The notes beneath the pieces were generated by a model that saw nothing but the letters and a program-made list of their open reading frames with translations, had not been told where the DNA came from and made no database searches. Both the position numbers and the translations under genes were made by a program. DNA of 64,000 bases. Origin: Tubiluchus corallicola (taxonomy: Eukaryota > Priapulida > Priapulimorpha > Priapulimorphida > Tubiluchidae). This document shows positions 26,087 to 37,459 of this stretch, piece by piece. Positions within the stretch are counted from its first letter, which is position 1. Each line of letters opens with the position of its first letter. Where the stretch lies: NCBI GenBank assembly GCA_030141605.1, contig JAQGDQ010000005.1, positions 122,001-186,000 of the forward strand, in the 5' to 3' direction.

Positions 26087-26185
26087 AGAATTTGGTTGCT
26101 TTGTCAGCATCAACTCTCTCCTGTAATGGTAAAACTCCCAAACTAAGGATGGATTACTTCTGAATGCAGTCGGAGATGCCAGCTC
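26087..26185 (-). pseudogene. Duplicate of SIRT5 exon 2, outside the gene
   Basis: 99 nt identical, as far as I can read, to SIRT5 exon 2 (34522-34620), with intact acceptor (TTTTAG) and donor (GTATGT). It encodes the [10 protein letters not shown] motif with the sirtuin-5 Tyr/Arg pair. It lies about 5 kb beyond the SIRT5 stop codon on the same strand, so it could be spliced only in a readthrough transcript. Confidence 0.8.
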
Positions 26186-26630
26186 CTAAAATGAGGAATC
26201 AGAATAATTACAGCACAAATAAGACCTATTGCTACTATAGCTAAATGTATCTAGCACAAATGCAGATAATGAGGACTGATGTTGACGACAAAAGTATTCA
26301 GATATCAAAAAATAATAGCAACTGACAACTGCTCAGTTGGTGGTTGTTAATTTCCAGGAAAGCCTCACTTATTAAGAACTAACGTTATTACACAAATATG
26401 TTGTCAATTGTTGACATGTAGAAGTGGCCTGCATGACATATGCAATTTTAAGCATAGCGTGCAATTCATGTCTTCTATAAGGTCCACAAAATTGACAAAG
26501 ATGCCTTCTGAGTGGTCTATCCCAGTTTTCGACTTAAGCATGGTTTCGTCACTGTGAGTGTTGGTTTAATTTTTACAATACTTAAATCAAATACAATTAA
26601 AAGTTACCGTTGCCTGCCACTGTCTCCAAA

Positions 26631-27400
<770 letters not shown>

Positions 27401-30400
27401 AAGAAACGTATTTGGAGGGGGAAGATAAAGGTGCACAATGATACAAAAATTAATAAAATTTTAGAAATAAATTGAAAAACCAAATGTCAAAAAATGTAGA
27501 TTATTTGTAAACCACAATTAAACTTCAATGGACATAGAATATTCGGGAAACATTGTAGAACTGGGAAGTATTCTGTCAAAATGAAGAAAGACAGATTTGC
27601 TCAATGAGGCGCAAGGAAAAATTGACAGTGACGGAGACTACTTTACTGAAATCCATGAAATTTGAAACAGAATATAAGACATAAGTAGCAGAGTGGAAAA
27701 TCTGCAACCTACCTATGTATATTGCCACTTGAGTTTTTAAAATCAAATACGAGTAAAATACTAAAAACACAATAAAATATGAAAAAGCCTCCCCCTAAAC
27801 AAACAAACACATAAACATATTTTTAATAACATGTCAGAAGTTATCTATTTCTTTATTGACGCTAAATACAAATTTATGTTTACAGTTATACAGCTAAAAT
27901 ATTCCTGATATGTTAATAAAAATGATATAAAGAGCATATGGTTGGTCACACTAATAATTTTCAAAGCCGCTCCTAACAGCTGCTTTTATAAAAACTCATT
28001 CTAAACTGGTATAAAATCCAAAATCATGAATCAAAGAATCATGATAATATTATAAGTAACAATAATTAAAATAAAGAATATAATAACGCAACTAATAATA
28101 AGCTAATTATTTGCTTGTTTATTACAAAATGTATCTGGTTAGGAGTTTGGTTTAATTTAACAAAAGAAACCTTGGGCAACTTGAACAAAATAGTACAAGA
28201 TAAGTGCTTTACTTCTGTAGCTAGTCCGAAATAGTCAACAAATATCCAGTATCATGTTATAGTTTGACACATAAAAAATGATTAACCGAAGCTTAAATAT
28301 GACAAACTGTGCAAAAAGCGCAGTATTTTCTCTGCCACTAATCTTCATATATGCGGTTCCAGATCCTTTTGTTGTGCTTCTCTAATCGATTCATTCGCTA
28401 GACTGAAGTTTGGATTACTTTCAATTAAGTGCATCATTTAATATATTCCCGTCAGTTTATCGAATCATTATTAATTTATCAAAACAACCAACAGATGCAT
28501 TTATCTGGTAACATATTATATTAATAAACCCCCAAAGACGTTGATACTGAACGAGTAGATGCAAAATGTTGGGTATAACAAAGTACAGAGCAGAAACTGG
28601 ACTTTTCACTTCCTTAAAAATAGTTTTAATTTAACTAAAAGCACAATTCGGTAAACGTTGCACACATGTTTTGTGTTGTTTCATTAATAAATGTTACAGA
28701 AGAATCCAGAAAAGCCAATTAACAGAAAATAAGATTCAGCTATAAGGCTAATTTTCTGTTTTTCATAAATAAGATTAGCCAAACATCAAAAGCCTTTCAA
28801 GTGCTAGAAGTCTCAATCAACAAAACTTATGACTTTCTGCAAAAATTTCCGAACCAGCTAGCTGAGGTCAATACATTTCTTAGATTCACTAACTAGATTA
28901 TGAACTAGAAAAAGTAATTATAATTTGTTGTTAAAAATGCAAAGTTTCCGTGATGACACAAACTTACAATATTAAATTAGAATCATTTCCAATATAGAGG
29001 TAATGCACACATGCACTTCGCGTGAATGACTCGCAGGTCCCTGGTTCAATACTCACTGTGGGAGGTAATATTTATCATGCTTGATGAGCCTGGTTGTTTA
29101 CCTCATAGAGGCAGTATATATATATTCGAACATGCTTGAGGCACATCTGCCGGTTCAGTGGCTCATTCCACCTTGATAATGAGCCGAACTTCAGTCATGC
29201 CACAAACATCGCCCAGTCGCTGAATTTTAGCTTCTGGCTTAAAAAATGTCAAAGTTTATAAAAAATAGAAGCTAAATATGGAAAAAGTTGTGACTGCATC
29301 TTAAGTAAACCACTAAGTAGACGTTTCCAGTGCAGGTGGTACCACTTACCCATCACTTGATTAAATAAGTCTTAATTCAATCCTAATCCTTGTTAACACA
29401 CAGCAACTATTTAAAAAATTTTATATTAGGACGGAGTGACCATTGGAAAACTGTTTAATCTGGCATACTGCCTCCAGCAAATAACTCCTCAATGGTTTAG
29501 TTTCTCATCTCAGAATTAAGACAAGTATAATTTTTGTTTTTCTAGTTTAGGCCGCAACTACCTACATTAAACAGGCCTTGCAGTTGAGTATGGATTCTGT
29601 ACTGCTTAAAAAAGCTTGCGTTTCTCAGTTAAATCTAACTCAACACTGCTGCTAGAAAAGCAAACCTAATATTATTAATGAGGGAGTAAAATTGATGGGT
29701 CTTGCAATGAATTTTGCACGAGTCATTTACCCTGAAGTTTGTTCAGTCTTACTTAGCTTCTGTCAAACTAACAGCACTGAATTCTTAATTACAACATATA
29801 ATTTTGTTCATATTAACAGTCTGACTGGAATAGCTCTGCTATTAAGTGCTTCGTAAAAAACAAAAACGTAATTATGACTTCGTCTTAATCACTTTGGCAC
29901 ATTTTTCAAGTGATACACATGAAATTGTTCATAAACATAAAGAAGTCAGAAAAGAATTTCTTTAAGTTCTTATGCGTGAACTTTTTGAAAATATCTCGAA
30001 ACAGTTATCAATAATGACCAAAAATAATTATGAGATGAAATACTGGGATAATCACTCTTTACAATTTCAGCAAAACTAAACAAATAAATAACAGATAAAT
30101 AATAACTAAAAATATAAAATTAACACAGCTTATTCTCAGTTTCAGTTATAACTGTGTAGTCAAAGTACAACACTTTTGGCCATAATAGTTAAACAGTTAA
30201 ACTTACTGTAAACACAGATTTTATAAGGCAATAATAATCAGATATGATGATCAAATGGTATACAGCTTCAACTTCTATCTGTGCAACTTTATATTTAAAT
30301 TGATTAGATCTGTTATTGGGTGCATATACAGGAATTTGCACATAATTATTTGTGATAGTTGATGACATTTATAAATATGGGGCAACATACAGTATTCCTA

Positions 30401-31105
30401 ATGCTACCAAAAACAGTTCTTTCAATTCTTTGGTAAGGCAGCAATGTTGTATAACTCTTTCTATATACATGTTCACCATACAGCTAAATACACACTTTAA
30501 AATAAACATATGTATTACAATTACTCTCTCAATTTTCAGATTTTACTGAGTTGTTTTACAAAAGCCAAGTAAAGATTGACTTCTGTAGTCTTACCCAATA
30601 TTTAGCAGGGATCATTAAATGTTTTTGTTTCATTAGTTAAATGCCAAGGAAATGCTGGCAAGGTAGACTCACAGTCTACAACACAGATTTTGGCATGTAA
30701 TTAAAAAGTAACCAACGGCTCCAAAAAGGTAAAAAATGGATTAGTCCTTTTGGCCAAAAACCAGAAATTGACATGACTTAGGTGTAACTTATATAAGTCT
30801 TACGCTTTTCAAGCTCAATACACACTCTGTGCCAATCACTCATGTTATTATTAATTACTCACACATAATTATTGTTGTATATATTATGGAAAATTTGAAG
30901 AAAATCTCTTAAGCTTTCACAGTTTTTACGATACAAGCAAAGTTGTTGAAGACTTGCTGAAAAACTAATAATGTTGTCATACCTTTGGTAAAACTACAGA
31001 ATGCAAGTTTTACAATGATACTACTTACAAAATGGCAGGAACTATTTACAACATAGGAACAGCCTGCTTGATATGAGAACAGCTTATTTCACAAGAATAC
31101 AGACA
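27401..31105. other. Intergenic, downstream of SIRT5
   Basis: AT-rich sequence with a tRNA-like SINE relic near 29 kb. No exon was recognised. I could not identify the SIRT5 polyadenylation signal near its stop codon. Confidence 0.5.
28990..29250 (+). mobile_element. tRNA-derived SINE-like relic
   Basis: GACTCGCAGGTCCCTGGTTC followed by AATACTC resembles the anticodon arm and B box (GGTTCRANNC) of a tRNA promoter; a weak A-box-like GAGGTAATGC precedes it by the expected distance. A non-tRNA body with an internal inverted repeat (GGCTCATT...AATGAGCC) follows. Ends and target duplications could not be defined. Confidence 0.35.
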
Positions 31106-34100
31106 TCAGTTCTTCTCATCAGTGTGTGCTAAGGCTTCAGAAACTGTCTCGCTGGCAGGACCTCTAAAGTGGAAGCCAAAACCTGTGGTGGCCGAAGTTT
31201 CTTCCAAATTGAACTCAGCAACAGGAACACCTCTTGACGCCACTTGAGGTGCAAACATGGCAGCAGGATACACAACTGATGAAGTGCCAACCTGCATGAA
31301 CATTTTTACAAATTAATACAAAAAATAATGAAAAATTTCAAAACTGTTACTAATTATAATATGCAATAAAATCTTCACAATTTTATAGAAAAAAACCAAA
31401 GGTTTTGCTGCTGATCATGATGATGGTGACTTTCAATGTGCAAATTATTGATCTTTTTTCTTTAGTATTAGAGCAAAATATTACTAAAGCAACTGTTATT
31501 TCCCTGATTTACTATTTGAAACCAAACTTTGTAGCGAGCAGTAAGTCAGTGAGTCTTAACCTAGTATGATGTTCTTAAAAAATCCATGTATTCACATTAA
31601 CATTAACAGGCGATTTTCTGCTTTATGATTGGATTAGTAAAAAATAACTAATAATGTCATTCGTTACATTGCAGAATTTTTCTCAAAATGACTCTCAGTT
31701 TTTTTAGGGCATGTATACAAGCAATACATACAGGCATGTATGTAAGCAAATGATTAGACAATGAAACTTCTGTTTTTTCCATTTTGTGGTGTACCATTAA
31801 GTGGTCCATATTGTAATATTTTTATATGCCCATCTAAAGATAGAACACATTTACAATGGAAATTTAATAATAAATGAATAGTAGACACAAGATTAACTCC
31901 TAATTTTCTGCAATAAAATCATAACATTACTAATAAATTAAACTAAAAAGTAATTAATGTGACAAGAATTCCTTTCAACATATATCCATAGCACAGTTTA
32001 GAATTTATAATGAAATTTAAGAACTAACCATCTAATTTTCAATACAAGAGGGAAGAGCTCTCTTACGTACCAGATGACATCTATGAATAAGTAACAAGAT
32101 GCGTACTTTTAAAAGTTCTTTTAAAAATAAAACTATTACAAACACATTTAAATACAGAAATTTGGAAACATAGTATAAAACCCTTTATATACAATGCCTA
32201 TCAAATATATAGCATTTAATAAAAAAATATCAAAACAATATGAAATGCAACTACGAACCACTAAACATAAGTCACATTGACTAAGTTCTTGATGTGTCTG
32301 GTCCAGAACATGTTCATCTAATTGCTCGCCAAACCATACGACATGAGGACGCAGAAGGCCTGAGCATTTCTTGCATTTTGGTAAATCTTTTTCTGGTATC
32401 CTAGCATCTGGACAATTTTCATCAGGAGCACTACAAGAAGCTTTTCTTTAGCAATCAAAAAATTTAACTTAGCTATACACAATATCACAAACTAGCTAAT
32501 TTCTCACATGATGACTTACAATTCCAATTAAAGCAATTGGTAAATCCAGTGGCGCAGCTAGAGCTTGTGCCGCCCTGGGGCACTTGAGTGACACCCCCTA
32601 CTAATGAAAATCCTTATGTACATACATAGGAAGATTTGAGATTTGTAAAATTTAGCAGTGTTGCCTTACAATCATGGAGATAAATTGACATAATAAAAAA
32701 GTAGTACAATAGGACATTGATTACTGAGACAGCTCAGTTCTGAGAGATCCAAAAAGTCCTGATCCAAAAAATGCCAATGATCAGACTTACCTAGTTTGCT
32801 TTATCAACAGCTTATCATATTAATTTATCGAGGACTTTGAACCTCAAACTTGTTGAGTTTCCACTACAGTGGCTTCGTTGCTCCAAAGCTTTAACTTAAC
32901 TTGTTAATCTGAGGTGTTTCCGTGTTGGTATTACTGAGGCAGCTAAGCGCAGTCATTCTACCTGCTGTATTCCCAGACAATTTTTTCGATAAAATTGAAA
33001 GTTCGAAACATTGAAATAATGTCAAATTAGTAAAAGAAGCTGCCAATCCACTGCTCCATTACAGGATTATGCATTAAAGGAAAGAATACGTTTTCCCATT
33101 TTTTAACTCAGAGCTAAATGAAAACTTTTCAAACGTGTCTTTGGTGCACGTAACAAGCTTTTAAAATCATTCTAATTTCTTCTTACCCTTTGCCTTTTAA
33201 TGCAGGACAAATAGGACTGTCATAGTTTTTCTCAATAGCTGAACAACTTGTACACCTTGTAGTAAACAAATTACCTGAAAATTGAGAACAATGTAAGCCA
33301 GCCCAGGATTTACAATGTTTATAAAGGCAAGCAAATATGGTAACAGTTAGGACAATTGTTCAAAAGGACTTACCCATTATCAAATTTTGTTGATATTTTG
33401 CAAAAACTTTGGGCAAATTGTAAATTTGAAGTAAAAACCCACTTTAAATTGTTTAGTATCAGTAGGGTGTGTATAACATGACTATAGTGAAATTAAGAGC
33501 AAACACTTGTAGCAACTTAGTTAGTACATGTCAACTTTAGCTAGCTAGCCGAATATCAACATCTGACGTTAATCCAAATAACTGTCTAGCAACATGGTTT
33601 AACATTAATCCAAATAATACCAGAAAACTGTTTTAAAAACACAACTTCATTTATATTCTATTTAAATACTAACCATGTAGCTCCAAAATATTGCGTGATC
33701 CCGCTCTGTAGTGAAGTTCATCTATATTTTGTGTAATAACAACAAGATGTCTTCCTTCTTCTTTTAATCTTTTCTCAGCATCAGCTATGGCTTTATGAGC
33801 CTGAAGTATTGTTAAAAACTTTAATGTTATGAAATGTTATAGCATATTACTGGCTTTACAGTCAGATAACAACTATATTCTAAAAATTTATGTTAAAATA
33901 TAAAAAGAAAGAAATATAAAAATGAGCATTTTGAAGTAATTTCATTGCTTAAACATTAATTGTTTGTAAGTGGATAGACAGACATTATGTAACATATAAT
34001 TCAGGGGTGTGCAAATTATCTGACTAGCCGGGCCACATTAAACTTTCCCGCAATTCCTGCGGGCCACAGGCAGTTTGATCAAGGAGCCAAGTACAGAAAG

Positions 34101-35294
34101 GCCTAATAACAATTTTTTTGCATCCGACCTGCGTACATCATTACTACTACTACGAAACTATTTTAGAAGTTATTAAAATTTATATTACAAACCATATATT
34201 TCTACTTTCAGGACAGATAGTGGTAATTTCATTGATACATTCTGAGTAGTACAGTGACATTAAGCTACAACCGTCTTGTAAGGATTAATGGCATCCGATC
34301 TAGTAGAAAAAACTAACCGCACTATCTTTGGGATCGTGGCACGGACTTCAACTGGATATACTCAATTAATCGCCCGGGCCGCACTTTCATTAGATTGATA
34401 AATCTCTTCGCGAGCCGCATAAATTCTCTATGCGGGCCGCAATTTGCACACCCCTGATATAACTGCATTTTAAGTATAATTGTAACTGAAACATGCACAC
34501 ATAAACATAACTGAAACATACAGAATTTGGTTGCTTTGTCAGCATCAACTCTCTCCTGTAATGGTAAAACTCCCAAACTAAGGATGGATTACTTCTGAAT
34601 GCAGTCGGAGATGCCAGCTCCTAAAATGAGGAATCAGAATAATTACAGCACAAATAAGACCTATTGCTACTATAGCTAAATGTATCTAGCACAAATGCAG
34701 ATAATGAGGACTGATGTTGATGACAAAAGTATTCAGATATCAAAAAATAATAGCAACTGACAACTGCTCAGTTGGTGGTTGTTAATTTCCAGGAAAGCCT
34801 CACTTATTAAGAACTAACGTTATTACACAAATATGTTGTCAATTGTTGACATGTAGAAGTGGCCTGCATGACATATGCAATTTTAAGCATAGCGTGCAAT
34901 TCATGTCTTCTATAAGGTCCACAAAATTGACAAAGATGCCTTCTGAGTGGTCTATCCCAGTTTTCGACTTAAGCATGGTTTCGTCACTGTGAGTGTTGGT
35001 TTAATTTTTACAATACTTAAATCAAATACAATTAAAAGTTACCGTTGCCTGCCACTGTCTCCAAAATCCCCCAGCTCCTCTAAACGTAGGAACTCCGCTT
35101 TCTGCACTGACGCCGGCGCCAGTTAAAACAACAACATTGCGTGCCTTGGCAAAATGAGCACGAAATGCTGCCATATCTGAACTTGGTCTAGATAAACTTG
35201 CAGTACCAGACATTGTTGCTAACTTATTAAGAAGCTCTACTGTTTGCTGTGCCATCTTCCTTGTAATATGCTGAGCGGATGCAAATGATAACAT
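31106..35294 (-). CDS. SIRT5: NAD-dependent protein deacylase sirtuin-5
   Basis: Removes malonyl, succinyl and glutaryl groups from lysines, mainly in mitochondria. Six exons: 35294-35043, 34620-34522, 33800-33674, 33274-33187, 32430-32259 and 31291-31106. All have GT-AG borders and matching phases, giving 307 aa (human about 310). An N-terminus rich in hydroxyl and hydrophobic residues could target mitochondria. Then come the NAD loop [15 protein letters not shown] (59-73), the class III signature YHYR (Tyr103/Arg106, the acyl-binding pair corresponding to human Tyr102/Arg105), TQNIDELH, catalytic His159 in ELHG, and zinc cysteines 167/170 and 208/211. The second pair is C-x2-C, tighter than in vertebrates. 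RPHVVWFGE and [20 protein letters not shown] follow. Exon 2 is only 33 codons and hides among repeats. The gene is head to head with MLYCD; intron 2 carries a MITE, intron 4 a hAT-like end. Confidence 0.95.
32548..32640 (+). mobile_element. hAT-like element end fragment
   Basis: CAGTGGCGCAGCTAGAGC with the following CCGCCCTGGGGC resembles a common hAT-type terminal sequence. It lies in SIRT5 intron 4 (between exons 4 and 5). No matching inverted end (GCCACTG) was found in that intron, so only one end is called. Confidence 0.35.
33871..35065. repeat. Source segment of the displaced SIRT5 duplication
   Basis: The original of the copy at 25441-26630. It spans the end of SIRT5 exon 1, intron 1, exon 2 and part of intron 2. 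Because it is colinear with a working gene here and truncated at 25.4-26.6 kb, this copy is the donor. Confidence 0.9.
34002..34456. mobile_element. hAT-like MITE in SIRT5 intron 2
   Basis: 455 bp with terminal inverted repeats CAGGGGTGTGCAAATT / AATTTGCACACCCCTG. Flanking octamers ATATAATT and ATATAACT (7 of 8 match) fit the 8-bp target duplication of hAT transposons. No transposase is encoded. GCGGGCC motifs near both ends are typical of such elements. Confidence 0.75.
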
Positions 35295-35606
35295 TACTAC
35301 TTTTAAACACTAACAAGGAACTTTCACCAAAAACGGCCGAAGTCAGTGAACAGTACAGTACAGAAATGTTGTTTACAATGTTATTCTGCCACCTATTGGG
35401 CACTTTCAAAGCTTTTTAGGAATTTTTAGTATAAAGATTTGTTGATAGATGGCAATAACATGATGCACGTTTTGACTCGTAAACATAAACTAGATTGTCA
35501 CAGTTAATATGTTTATTTTAGTAATTTAGCAACGTAAATTTATAATTTTCCGCTGAAATGGTCTTTTTTCGCCGAAATTTTTCGCGCGAAATTCGTGTGT
35601 GAAAGT
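35295..35606. promoter_or_regulatory. Shared bidirectional promoter of SIRT5 and MLYCD
   Basis: 312 bp separate the two divergent start codons, so both 5' UTRs and promoters must overlap or abut. No TATA box is evident in either direction. A 12-bp perfect palindrome TTTCGCGCGAAA at 35580-35591, 15 bp before the MLYCD ATG, matches the E2F consensus; a related TTTTCGCCGAAA lies just upstream. Confidence 0.75.
35580..35591. promoter_or_regulatory. E2F-like palindrome
   Basis: TTTCGCGCGAAA, a perfect palindromic match to the E2F/DP consensus, conspicuous in AT-rich DNA. Binding is inferred only. Confidence 0.45.
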
Positions 35607-37193
35607 ATGATTTCACTTTCTGTGAATCACAATTTTTTCTGTATCCCCAAATGGCTTATTGTTGAATTAAGTCCAAGTAATGCCCACTCGAGTAACAATT
35701 TGGCGGGCACTGGTTTTAACGAATTGAAGCCAATATTTATGGATTTAAGATCAATGGCGACGATACCAAAACAGCACGAGGAAAGCTTTTTGTCTAGCAG
35801 ATTTTCAACGTCGGTCATGGATAGGGTTGAGATACTCTTAAATGACATAATCGATCACCCGCTTTACGTAGATGAACACAAAACTAATGACCTTTGCAGT
35901 TTATATCTCTCTTTCAATGAGGAGGAAAAACTATCTTTTCTGACTTCTTTATCTATAGGTTATAGCATTGACCATGCTGACATACTAGAGCATGCAGAAG
36001 CTGCATACAATCGTCAAATAGATGAGCAACAAATGTATATCCATGAAAGAAAACTGATGTCAGCGTTGGTGCCAAAATACCTACATGTTTTTAAGGCTAT
36101 AGCCCGACTAGAAGGAGGAGTGAAGTTTATTGTTGGTTTAAGAGCAGATGTTTTGGATGCAATTGAGAAAACAAGAGGCTGGAGTTTACAAAAATATTTT
36201 CTTCAACGGCTTAGCGATTCACTCAAGGACTTATTGTCTATGTGGTTTTTTGTCGGCTTGCTTCATGTACAACGTGTCACTTGGCAAAGCTCTTGTGATA
36301 TTTTACAAAAAATATCTGAATATGAGTCTGTACACCCTATTTCAGACTGGTCAGACCTTAAAAGGCGTGTTGGTCCATATCGGCGTTGTTATGCTTTTAT
36401 GCACTCCAGCATGCCAAGTGAGCCACTAGTTGTGCTCCACACTGCACTTACTCCTTATATATCATCCAAGATTCACACTATATTGTTATGCACTGGAAAT
36501 AAATCTAAACCTAATGAAGTGGAAGATAAGGGCATTATAAATAGTGCTGTCTTTTATTCTATCACGTCAACTCAGAAGGGTTTGCAGGGCATAGAACTAG
36601 GAAACTATCTTATTAAATGTACTGTTAGGGAGCTTATCAAGGAATTTCCACACTTGCAACAGTTTTCTAGCCTGTCTCCCATTCCTGGATTTCGCACGTG
36701 GCTTATAGGTGAAATTAACAGTTCCATTTCAAAACTTGAAAGAAGTGCTTTCCCCCTACGACTGCAAGAACTTCAGAATTTGTCCAAACTTTTTAATGTA
36801 AAACAAGATCGAATTGTAGTTCTGACATCTTTGAAGCAAACTCTAATTAGCTGTGCCTGGGTAAATTACCCTGCTCTCTGTGATACTCTAAAAGTTATTT
36901 TAACAAGACTTTGTGCTCACTATCTTTGCAATGTGAAGCGCCGTGGATATGTGATGAACTATGTTGCTAATTTTCATTTGTCGAATGGTGCCGTGTTGTG
37001 GCGCATTAACTGGCTGGCAGACACCTCTCCTCGTGGCTTGAAAAATTCTTGTGGACTGATGGTAAATTATAGGTATTATCTGGGAAACACCGATGCCAAG
37101 AGCAGACGCTATCGCCAAACTTTCCATGTTGAAGCTTCTGAGGAAGTTTTGCAATTATTGCAAAGTGACTGCTTAGGCAAAAGTAAACTGTGA
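35607..37193 (+). CDS. MLYCD: Malonyl-CoA decarboxylase, intronless
   Basis: Converts malonyl-CoA to acetyl-CoA and CO2, relieving inhibition of fatty acid import in mitochondria and acting also in peroxisomes and cytosol. One uninterrupted frame of 528 codons from ATG at 35607. The GTG 12 nt earlier is in frame but not a credible start. A second in-frame methionine (MDLRSMAT) may start a form without the mitochondrial leader, as known in mammals. The N-terminal part is the helical domain. The catalytic domain includes RRVGPYRRCYAF (about 252), EPLVVLHTAL, GLQGIELGNYLIK, FSSLSPIPGF (from about 353, the catalytic-serine region) and FHLSNGAVLWRINWLAD, with the catalytic histidine as His457. The protein ends in SKL, a canonical peroxisomal PTS1. 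Human MLYCD has about 493 residues and five exons; this copy has none of those introns. Divergent neighbour of SIRT5. Confidence 0.95.
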   Translation: MISLSVNHNFFCIPKWLIVELSPSNAHSSNNLAGTGFNELKPIFMDLRSMATIPKQHEESFLSSRFSTSVMDRVEILLNDIIDHPLYVDEHKTNDLCSLYLSFNEEEKLSFLTSLSIGYSIDHADILEHAEAAYNRQIDEQQMYIHERKLMSALVPKYLHVFKAIARLEGGVKFIVGLRADVLDAIEKTRGWSLQKYFLQRLSDSLKDLLSMWFFVGLLHVQRVTWQSSCDILQKISEYESVHPISDWSDLKRRVGPYRRCYAFMHSSMPSEPLVVLHTALTPYISSKIHTILLCTGNKSKPNEVEDKGIINSAVFYSITSTQKGLQGIELGNYLIKCTVRELIKEFPHLQQFSSLSPIPGFRTWLIGEINSSISKLERSAFPLRLQELQNLSKLFNVKQDRIVVLTSLKQTLISCAWVNYPALCDTLKVILTRLCAHYLCNVKRRGYVMNYVANFHLSNGAVLWRINWLADTSPRGLKNSCGLMVNYRYYLGNTDAKSRRYRQTFHVEASEEVLQLLQSDCLGKSKL

Positions 37194-37328
37194 TAACATG
37201 TTTAAATGTGTTAAAATATTTTCAAATTTCTTTACCTGTGGCTAAAAATTTATTATTTCATTTTATCGTCATTATTTTCTAATCTGTGTATGAAATTTTA
37301 ACTGTATAGAAATATGGCCTGTTAAATC

Positions 37329-37376
37329 TTAGTCTAGATCTGTATTGAAGTTTCATTCAATGCAGATATAGACTAA
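37329..37376 (+). other. 21-bp stem-loop in the MLYCD 3' UTR
   Basis: Arms 37329-37349 and 37356-37376 pair at 20 of 21 positions when one G-U wobble is allowed, around a 6-nt loop. It lies between the stop codon and the AATAAA at 37431. It could be an RNA-level regulatory hairpin; it is shorter than a typical microRNA precursor. Confidence 0.55.
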
Positions 37377-37430
37377 TACCTATACAGATAAATCGCTACT
37401 ACAAATAATTAGATCATTGAAGTGTTGGTA

Positions 37431-37436
37431 AATAAA
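37431..37436 (+). promoter_or_regulatory. Polyadenylation signal, MLYCD
   Basis: AATAAA about 240 nt after the MLYCD stop codon, the first such hexamer downstream. Confidence 0.55.
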
Positions 37437-37459
37437 GACGTATTAAACCCATTTGGCTC

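Larger units (their letters stand above)
25441..26630. repeat. Displaced copy of a SIRT5 segment (copy of 33871-35065)
   Basis: About 1.19 kb that matches 33871-35065 with, by my count, some seven substitutions and one 5-bp indel. It contains the last 23 nt of SIRT5 exon 1 with its donor site, all of intron 1, all of exon 2 and part of intron 2 including a MITE. About 34 bp of AT-only filler (25407-25440) separates it from the left GA arm; on the right it abuts the second arm directly. Confidence 0.93.

Noticed and set aside
34322-34576. 84-codon minus-strand open frame (begins [13 protein letters not shown]), also present at 25887-26141
   Set aside because: It reads SIRT5 exon 2 in the wrong frame and runs into the intronic MITE. 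It appears twice only because the segment is duplicated.
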